NCBI GenBank assembly: GCA_963920635.1
Contig: OY987299.1
Coordinates: 133,111,373 to 133,175,372 of the forward strand
Direction of reading: 5' to 3'
From: Pseudeuparius sepicola
Taxonomy: Eukaryota; Arthropoda; Insecta; Coleoptera; Anthribidae
Length of the DNA stretch: 64,000 nt
The notes below the pieces were generated by a model, which had not been told where the DNA came from, ran no database searches, and worked only from the letters and a program-made list of their open reading frames with translations. The position numbers and the translations under genes were made by a program. Position 1 is the first letter of the stretch. Each line of letters starts with the position of its first letter. Shown piece by piece: positions 57,336 through 64,000 of this stretch.

Positions 57336-58040
57336 TATAAGGGTTCTGGGATGTTCTGATTAAGGCTGAGGGGTCAGATTTTAAATAAAAAAATCGCTAA
57401 ATGGTTTTCGTGAAAATCGGGGTTATAAAAAAAATCGCAGCCGGCCCTGGATTTGCATTTTGAAAATAGCAGTTCAAGTTCAAAAGGAGCGGTCTTTGAA
57501 GGCCTTTCAAACAAAAAAAAATTTAGGGGATTATCTCCAAAAATGAAGATTTTACGGATTTGTACAGTTTTAAAGTTGGACACCCTGTATGTTGTATCTT
57601 GAAATAATAGTATATTATACACTTGGGTTGAGAAGTGAGCATATTATATATAAAAATGCTCGGTAAATAATGACCTTCTCAACCGAAGTGTATATATAGA
57701 ATTTTTTTACTACTTCCATATTTTACATATTTGAATAGATTTAGCCTGGGAGTTCAGTTGTCAAGCTGACAAAATGAAAATAATTTTTGAATGTCATATA
57801 GAAAATTTAAATTAAATTAAAATTTACCTAGGTATTTTTTTATTATCATTATTTACCTAGTAGAGAAATATTACTTCTCATTAGAGGAATGAGATAAATA
57901 ATGGTGATTTCTCAGGTTAGTAGTAAAAAAAAATAATTTCCAGTTGACATAAAACTACAACGACATTACATTATTTATGGAACCCACCCGTATAAATTAT
58001 TTCAAATTTCCCGCCTCATTTAGGGTTAAAAATGGCCGCC

Positions 58041-58732
58041 AAATTATTCCCTTGGTCGGACGTCTCTCTTGCGCGGAATAGGTTGCTACATGGACCTTGA
58101 CCTAACTTTACTATTTATCTGGTTGAAACTGATCTGCTTGTCCGCACACGTGATTCCGCTGGCAAAAAATGCAATGCAACGAAACAAATGCCTCGAACTG
58201 TAGCTAAATAACATATTTCTGGAATTTTACCGTGTTCTCAAATACGAGCCGAGAATATTGCGCTTTTTGCCGCTCCAGCAAGGAAATGCCAAGATTCTCC
58301 GCGTTCGATCGGACTATGCGAGGTCGGCATTATTACCACACAAACGGGAAAAAAGGAGAAAACAACTGGGGCTCGGAGAGGCGCAGAAAGCTGTATTTCA
58401 TATTTTTTTTAGCGCCACGTGCCACGAGGATAATAATCTTATTAACCTGAGAGGTTAGGTTAGGTCGTGCGATTAAGTGACTCTCTCACAGAGGCCACTC
58501 TGATGGAGGTTCGACCCTCTCGGTCAAGATTCGACAGATAAGAGATAAGCCCGCTTCGATCGAGGCCGCGGGCATTAAGTCCATCGTGAGAAAATCAGGG
58601 GGGAGATAGTGTCTCAAGGAGAGGAGGAATGTCGATTCGGGTGTGGCCACAAAATGGCTACCAAATCCAACGAGAAAATATTGTAATTTTCTACAGTGTG
58701 ACCCTCAGACAAATAATAAACATAAACTAACC
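58041..58732. other. Intron sequence without a recognised gene
   Basis: Two overlapping forward frames (58232-58458) show no domain. No repeat was recognised. Confidence 0.4.
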
Positions 58733-58990
58733 CAAGGTTAGTTTATAGGAAGGTTAGGACATTCGACGACTTGGAAGGGAAGGGGGGGAGAGAGAGGCAA
58801 AGGGGGGAAAGACCGCAATTTAAGTTGGTAGCATTTAAACGTGAATTGACGATTTAGTAACTACCTAAATAGATAACGCTTCCAGCCATAGGCGCGCACA
58901 GACGTTTTTGGCATGTACCTACTTTGTTTATGTGTATATTTATTTGGCTGTTTTCGTATATTTCTTCATTTTAATATTTGTGCAATGAAA
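58733..58990. repeat. Dispersed repeat matching 53621-53900
   Basis: It begins ccaaggttagtttatagg and continues aggacattcgacgacttgg, gccgcaatttaagttggtag and ttccagccataggcgc as at 53621-53900. No right end of the element is visible here. Confidence 0.8.
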
Positions 58991-59453
58991 TAACGGAACG
59001 AAAACAGAGAATATAAGAATTTGCAAAAACAGAAAAGGTACATAATAAGTGTAATTGAGAAAATTGTCATATTTTGCAAGCAAATTTCTTAGTCTCATCT
59101 AGGGAACCGTCCAACAATTTTACTTTATGATCTTAAGTACTGGCAAAAATTGTTTTTGTCTGTTTTCAGGAAGGGTGGAAAGAGCGTAGTTACCAAGTTT
59201 ACTGCCCAGCTTAGAAGGCTATTACAAGGAATGCCTTTTTCGTTTTTATAGAGGTTGTAAAACATTGTTCTCAATGAATGATAGATACAATTTAAGTTTT
59301 TATGGGGGAAGGTTATTAAGAGTGAAAAGTGAAGGGACATTATAAAAACGGCTTTTTTGCTTTTGTATTCTTAAATTTTTGGCCGAGAATTCTTTCATAG
59401 TTTCAAACTCAAAATGTTCATATTAGTATAGTAAATCTAGATAACATTTTATA
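58991..59453. other. Intron sequence without a recognised gene
   Basis: AT-rich. A 71-codon minus-strand frame (59125-59340) has no domain. Confidence 0.4.
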
Positions 59454-60611
59454 CAGGGTGAGTCATTAGTAATGGCACATAGTGCAACCGCATATATTTT
59501 GGGCCAAAATATTACGATTGAGGCCAATATGCCTTATAGAAATGTTGTTTGTTTAAGAGACGGTGTTGAAGTTCATTTTTTGAAATTGAATTATGGCTAC
59601 ATCTCCCCAAATAATCAAGTTGCTGAACTGAAATTTGGCACTGCTATGTTTTTGGGGATGGAGAATAAGCTGAAAATGCCTATTTCTCGATATCTCACAG
59701 AGGGCGCAACTTGCGCTGTTTTTGGATCGAGCTTTTACTCCTAACATTTTTGAGGTTATCTTTTTGGTCCTGCAGGTCCATCATTTTAGTGCATCTTTTC
59801 ATTCTGCAAGAAAAAGGTACTATTGTTTCATAACGATCAAATCAACTGTTTGCGTTGAACTTTCCAAAACGTGCCCCAAAACACCTGTTGACTTCAAGAT
59901 TCGAAAAATAATATATTAACCCATTGCTTTCAAATATTGCACAACGACTGTACCATTTAAAGCGAGAAAAAAAAAACATATGAACAATGTCCCAAAAAAT
60001 GTTCACTTTCAAAATGGAACGGTTTGAAACTCGACAAAATTTGGACACCCTATTTCAAGAAAACAAATGTCTTTAAACCAATGTTCATTTGGCATTTTCT
60101 TCTTCATTTTCAATGCACAGTTGATCTGAAACATTTGAAAGTAGTAAGTGAAAATTTTATTTTTCGAATATTGAAGTCGACAGGTGTTTTGGGGTACGTT
60201 TTGGCAATTTAAACGCAAACGGTTGATTCGGGCGTTATGAAACAAGAGTAACTTTTTATTGCAGAATGAAAAGATGATGGACCTGCCGGGCCAAAAAGAT
60301 AACCTCAAAAAAGTTAGGAGTAAAAACATGATCCAAAAAACAGCGCAAGTGGCGCCCTCTGTGAGATACGGCGAAATTGACATTTTCAGCTTATTCTCCA
60401 TCCCCAAAAACACAGCAGTGCCAAATTTCAGTTTAGCAGCTTGATCAGTTTGGGAGATGTAGCCATAATTCAATTTCAAAAAATGAACTTTAACGCCCTG
60501 TATCTCTTAAACAAACAACATTTCTATGAGGCATGTTAGCCGCAATCGTAATATTTTGGCCCAAAATATATATGCTGTTGCACTATGTACCATTACTAAT
60601 GACTCACCCTG
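59454..60611. mobile_element. Foldback element with CAGGGTGAGTC ends (1,158 bp)
   Basis: cagggtgagtcattagtaat at 59454 is mirrored by attactaatgactcaccctg ending at 60611, with TA at both borders. The arms run almost to the centre near 60035. The core (about 59575-60480) is closely related to the core of the element at 61769-62892, although their outer ends differ. Frames such as MKLNYGYISQTDQAAKLKFG occur in opposite orientation in the two arms. Confidence 0.9.
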
Positions 60612-60762
60612 TATTGAAACTTTAATGTCGAAAGGGAAATTCTCCGAAATAATATTCTAAAGAGGTACCCTCTCAAAAATTACCTGAAATTAATAAAAAA
60701 CTATTATTTGTGCACCAAATGTCAATTTCAGTTATGAGTGACTTTATGAAAACAATATTCAA

Positions 60763-60841
60763 AAGTGGATATAGCCTAATGGATAAAGTGCCTATGGAAG
60801 TGTCCTTTATTTCATCGTTGGTTCAAATCCCACACGATGCA
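60763..60841 (+). other. tRNA-like sequence with A and B boxes (degenerate tRNA or SINE head)
   Basis: tagcctaatgg (60772-60782) fits the A box and ggttcaaatcc (60820-60830) the B box, 37 bp apart, like an arginine-type tRNA. The T-arm pairs at four of five positions, but acceptor and D stems do not close. A functional tRNA is therefore unlikely. A tRNA-derived SINE head or tRNA relic is the better reading. Confidence 0.35.
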
Positions 60842-60979
60842 TTTTCTTTTTTTAAATATTATGAACAAAAATACAATTTTTTATTGTTTACTATTTTATT
60901 TTACAAAAAAAAAATATCTGTAATAAGTTCTAAAATGACCGTACTATATTCAAATTTAAATACATATCTTTTGTACGTA

Positions 60980-61380
60980 TACAGGGCCTCCCAAATTGGA
61001 TAGTTTTGGGGGATTTTTCTATTTCCCGAAGACATAGAAAGAAGAAGAAAGTGTCTGAAGTGAGATAAAGATACAGGGCGTTTCTCAAAATGTCGCTTTT
61101 GCTGCAAAGTCCCTTAACTTTTTCATTTGTGACTTCCTCCATCAGAAAGAGTTTTCGAAGAGCTTTATTTTGACACCAAGATCAGTAAAATCGGTCGGAA
61201 AATGAAAAAGTTACGGGGCCGGCAAGTTTTAAATGGCGGACGCCGTTTTCAAACTTCCACAAAATCGATCGCCCCGTATCTCGGAAACGAAGCGTCCTAG
61301 GAGAAAAAACCAAAGGACGAACCAAGGCTATTTTCCGACGTTCCACCCGTTTCCGGTCCGAGTTCTGACGGCGCGCCCCC
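60980..61380. repeat. Partial CAGGG-ended foldback sequence next to the splice acceptor
   Basis: Two outward-looking ends, atacagggcctccc (60980) and atacagggcgtttctc (61071), resemble the ends of the foldback group. The sequence onward (gttacggggccggcaag, atcgatcgccccgtatctcg) has the same flavour as the cores of those elements, but no mirrored partner is present. It reaches to within a few bases of the exon 2 acceptor. Confidence 0.45.
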
Positions 61381-61390
61381 CTACCCGCAG

Positions 61391-61608
61391 GTACATGCCG
61401 CCGGTGACGCCGTCCACGTGGAAGAACACCAGGCTGGCCGACCGCTTCTCCGACGTGTGCCCGCAGCGGCCGCCCGACATCGGGAACCGCACCGAGGCGC
61501 TGCTGGAGTTCCCGAGGGGCCGGCTCGTCTTCCTCGAGAAGCTGCTGCCGCTGCTGGCCAACCAGAGCGAGGACTGCCTCTACCTCAACGTCTACGTGCC
61601 GAGGACAG
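61391..61608 (+). CDS. Nlg: Neuroligin, second coding exon
   Basis: The acceptor ctacccgcag precedes it. The first G completes the Arg begun in exon 1. The frame then reads YMPPVTPSTWKNTRLADRFS, DVCPQRPPDIGNRTEALLE and FPRGRLVFLEKLLPLLANQS, ending EDCLYLNVYVPRT. This is the next conserved part of the esterase-like neuroligin domain, including the Cys of VCPQ and the SEDCLYLN motif that carries its disulphide partner. An N-glycosylation site (NRT) is visible in the first loop and another (NQS) before EDCLYLN. The exon ends in phase 1 with donor gtcagt at 61609. The remaining exons lie beyond the window. It is GC-rich like exon 1. Confidence 0.95.
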
Positions 61609-61768
61609 GTCAGTGGATGGCGGCCTTTACTATTTTGGCATACAGGGTGTCCCATTTTGGGTGTTTTTGGGTGTTTTTCTCAAAAATCTCGGTTATTATT
61701 AAAGCTAGAGGGTTGCGGTTTTCACGTCACTGCACTATTTTTTGAGAGGCATTTGGCTACAACTTATA
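61609..61768 (+). other. Start of the next neuroligin intron
   Basis: After the donor gtcagt there is an isolated CAGGGTGTCCC-type end at about 61626 without a mirrored partner. The next foldback element starts at 61769. Confidence 0.6.
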
Positions 61769-62892
61769 CAGGGTGTTCCTAAATATCATGTACATACGGA
61801 AGGGGGTAATTCTTTGGCCCATTTTAAGAAAAAAACTTCATATGAACGTATGTCGTAAACGTCCTAACTTTTTTTAAAATTGAATTTTGGCTACATCTCC
61901 CGAAATAATCAAGATGCTGAACTGAAATTTGGCACTGCTATGTTTCTGGGAATGGAGAATAAGCTGAAAATGTCAATTTCAGCGTATCTTACAGAGGGCG
62001 CTACTTGCGCTGTTTTTGATCACGCTTTTACGCGTAACTTTTTGGTCCTGCAGGTCCATTATTTTAGTGCATCTTTTCATTCCGCAAGAAAAAGGTACTC
62101 TTGTTTCATAACGATTAAATCAACCGTTTGCTTTGAAATTGCCAAAATGTTCTCCAAAACACCTGTTGACTTCAATATTCGAAACATAAAATTTTCACCT
62201 ACCACCTTCAAGTGTTACCGATCAACTGTACCATTTAAACTGAGAAAAAAATCCCTATGAATCATGTACCAAAAATTATTCGCTTTCAAAATGGAAAGGA
62301 TTGAATTTGACAAAATTTGGACACTCCATTTCAAGAAAACCAATGGTGTTTTGACCAATGCCCATTTGGCATTTTTTTCATCATTTTGAATGTACAGTTG
62401 ATCTGTAACATTTGAAAGCAGTAGGTGAAAATTTTATGTTTCGAATATTGGAATCAACAGGTGTTTTGGAGAACGTTTTGGCAATTTCAAAGCAAACGGT
62501 TGATTTAATCGTTATGAAACAAGAGTACCTTTTTCTTGCAGAATGAAAAGATGCACTAAAATGATGGACCTGCAGGATCAAAAAGATAACCTCAAAAAAG
62601 TTACGCGTAAAAGCGTGATCAAAAAACAGCGCAAGTGGCGCCCTCTGGAGATACGGTGAAATTGACATTTTCAGCTTATTCTCCATCCCCAAAAACATAG
62701 CAGTGCCAAATTTCAGTTCAGCAGCTTGATTATTTCGGGAGATGTAGCCAAAATTCAATTTAAAAAAATGAACTTCAACCTGTATCTCAAAAGTTAGGAC
62801 GTTTACGACATACGTTCATATGAAGTTTTTTTCTTAAAGTGGGCCAAAGAATTACCCCCTTCCGTATGTACATGATATTTAGGAACACCCTG
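61769..62892. mobile_element. Foldback element with CAGGGTGTTCC ends (1,124 bp)
   Basis: cagggtgttcctaaatatca at 61769 is mirrored by tgatatttaggaacaccctg ending at 62892, with TA on both sides. The arms include gtaattctttggccca and tatgaacgtatgtcgtaaac. The core shares aactgaaatttggcactgct and tggagaataagctgaaaatg with the core of 59454-60611. Mirror-image frames (MNFGYISRNNQDAELKFG on +, MNFGYISRNNQAAELKFG on -) occur in the arms. Confidence 0.9.
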
Positions 62893-62896
62893 TATA

Positions 62897-64000
62897 CAGG
62901 GTGTAACTAAACTGATGGTCAAAAATGAAACCACGTATTCTTGGAGTCAAAATAAGGGCACTTCTTCATATATTTTTTTCTCCTACGGGCCATAGTTTTT
63001 TCAAAGCAAAGATATTTTCTTCAAACGTGGCGTGTCACATGAGCAGATGAGCCGTCAAACTTAAGGTTTACATGAAGCTTCTGAGGCTCCCAGTTGCGGA
63101 GATACAGGGTGTTAGTAAAATTAATTAGTTCAGAAAACTATGAATACCTTGTAAAATCGCATTTTTTAAAGTTGTTTTGAGTGGTGAATAGAATGGTTAA
63201 CAAAAAGTATCTCTTAGTATTTTTTCATATTCGCAGCCGTTTCTTAATTATTTTTAAAGAACGACAACGCTGCAATGAACAATAGTCACTTTAAGAATAA
63301 ATCTAGCAATCTATGGATGTCAATTAAACTTGATTTAACAAAATACAAAAGCAAAAACGATAATAAAATAAACGTATTGCTATTAGAAAATTAAATTATT
63401 AAATGTTCGAAATGACCGCCGTCTCTTTGAATACACGCAACAATGCGTTTCCGCATGTTTATTATTGCCATTGGCAAGTCCATAGCAAAAGTGCATATCA
63501 GTCAATTCTTCAAATGAAAATATAATTTTTCAAAATATCGATACTAAAGTGCAAAGTTGGCAGCCAAATGATTCAAATAATGCCAAGTTTAATTGACATC
63601 CACAGATTGTTAGATTTATTTTTAAAATAACTTGTTTATCGCAGCATTGCCGTTCTTTGAAAATAATTAAAAAACGGCTGAGAATATGAAAAAATACTAA
63701 AAGATACTTTTTGTTAACCATTGAATTTACCATTCAAAACAAATTAAAAGAATGCGATTATATTCATATTTTTCTGAACTAATTAATTTTAATAACACCC
63801 TGTATCTCCGCAACTGGGGGCCTCACAAGCTTCATATTAACCTTAAATTTGACAACTCATCCGCTCATGTGACACGCCAAGTTTGAAGAAAATATCTCGT
63901 ATACTTCTAGAGATACTAAGAAATATGTGTATTTTTCTCTAAATTTCTACGCTCTGTATAAAAAAACTATGGCCCGTAGGAGAAAAAAATATATGAAGAA
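62897..64000. mobile_element. Foldback element with CAGGGTGTAAC end, continuing beyond the window
   Basis: It starts directly after the previous element (TATA between). Arms such as tttttctcctacgggccata (62978) and atggcccgtaggagaaaaaa (63969), and gcggagatacagggtgttag with ctaataacaccctgtatctc-like text near 63785, are mirrored about a centre near 63435. The right terminus lies outside the window. Confidence 0.85.

Larger units (their letters stand above)
55920..58040. mobile_element. 2.1-kb element with about 50-bp terminal inverted repeats
   Basis: ccatttttaaccctaaatga and ggcgggaaatttgaaataat at the left (55920-55969) are mirrored at 57991-58040. The interior contains a fragment that looks protein-coding (56324-56524) and a foldback element (56610-57335). 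A further short hairpin lies at 57612-57700 (acttgggttgagaag against cttctcaaccgaagt). The superfamily is unknown. Confidence 0.65.
26549..61390 (+). other. Neuroligin intron, 34,842 bp, filled with transposable elements
   Basis: It runs from the gtaagc donor at 26549 to the acceptor ctacccgcag ending at 61390. Codon phase matches across it (2 nt + 1 nt making Arg). The first recognised transposon starts 34 nt after the donor, and repeat-derived sequence reaches almost to the acceptor. Every other feature from 26583 to about 61300 lies inside it. I saw no other host gene within it on either strand. Confidence 0.85.

Noticed and set aside
59472..62758. Repeated open frames MNFGYIS.. / MKLNYGYIS.. 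in four arms
   Set aside because: They appear on opposite strands because the elements are palindromes. Frames break at different places and no domain is recognisable. Kept as foldback arms, not as genes.

Overview
This is nuclear DNA of an animal, very probably an insect. It has spliced coding exons, LINE, Penelope-like, hAT and pogo-type transposons, long AT-rich non-coding stretches and a large tandem satellite. It has no operons and no bacterial gene density. The order cannot be read from the sequence. The only host gene I recognise is a neuroligin on the + strand, with its first coding exon at 26319-26548 and the next at 61391-61608. The intron between them is 34,842 bp and is almost wholly made of transposable elements and repeats. 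The two exons are GC-rich islands in an AT-rich background and join in a matching codon phase.

Layout. 1-9635: tandem satellite of a 583-591 bp unit, 16 full copies plus a partial one, each unit itself an old dimer. 9636-16190: AT-rich sequence with a foldback element, a candidate terminal-inverted-repeat (TIR) element (12485-13527) and GATC-rich repeats. 16190-23290: a foldback element with CAGGG ends, a broken 5'-truncated LINE, a hAT element inserted in the end of a pogo-like element, and a compound inverted repeat with a 14-bp flanking duplication. 24412-26084: a 21-bp minisatellite directly upstream of the neuroligin exon.

Inside the intron. A complete 4,074-bp pogo/Tigger-type transposon (29581-33654) carries a nearly intact two-exon transposase with an unusual charged linker and a Tudor-like tail. 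A hAT derivative (34892-36023) has a perfect 8-bp target duplication and a heat-shock-like promoter. A Penelope-like element (38555-40916) is arranged as an inverted dimer, with GIY-YIG ORFs in both arms, a YVDD reverse-transcriptase fragment in the centre and a hammerhead-like ribozyme motif. A hAT family shows TSDs and a paralogous empty site (43671-55303). Further items are a pogo deletion derivative (49441-50663), a hAT MITE (50700-51290), a five-copy 332-bp tandem repeat (51741-53400), and a group of foldback elements ending in CAGGGTG..CACCCTG next to TA.

The window therefore reads as one neuronal adhesion gene stretched by successive, often nested, transposon insertions. The most unusual items are the pogo transposase with its tail domain and arrays of terminal-motif repeats, the Penelope inverted dimer with ribozyme-like cores, the promoter-bearing hAT derivative, and the foldback family whose members share a core but have different ends.
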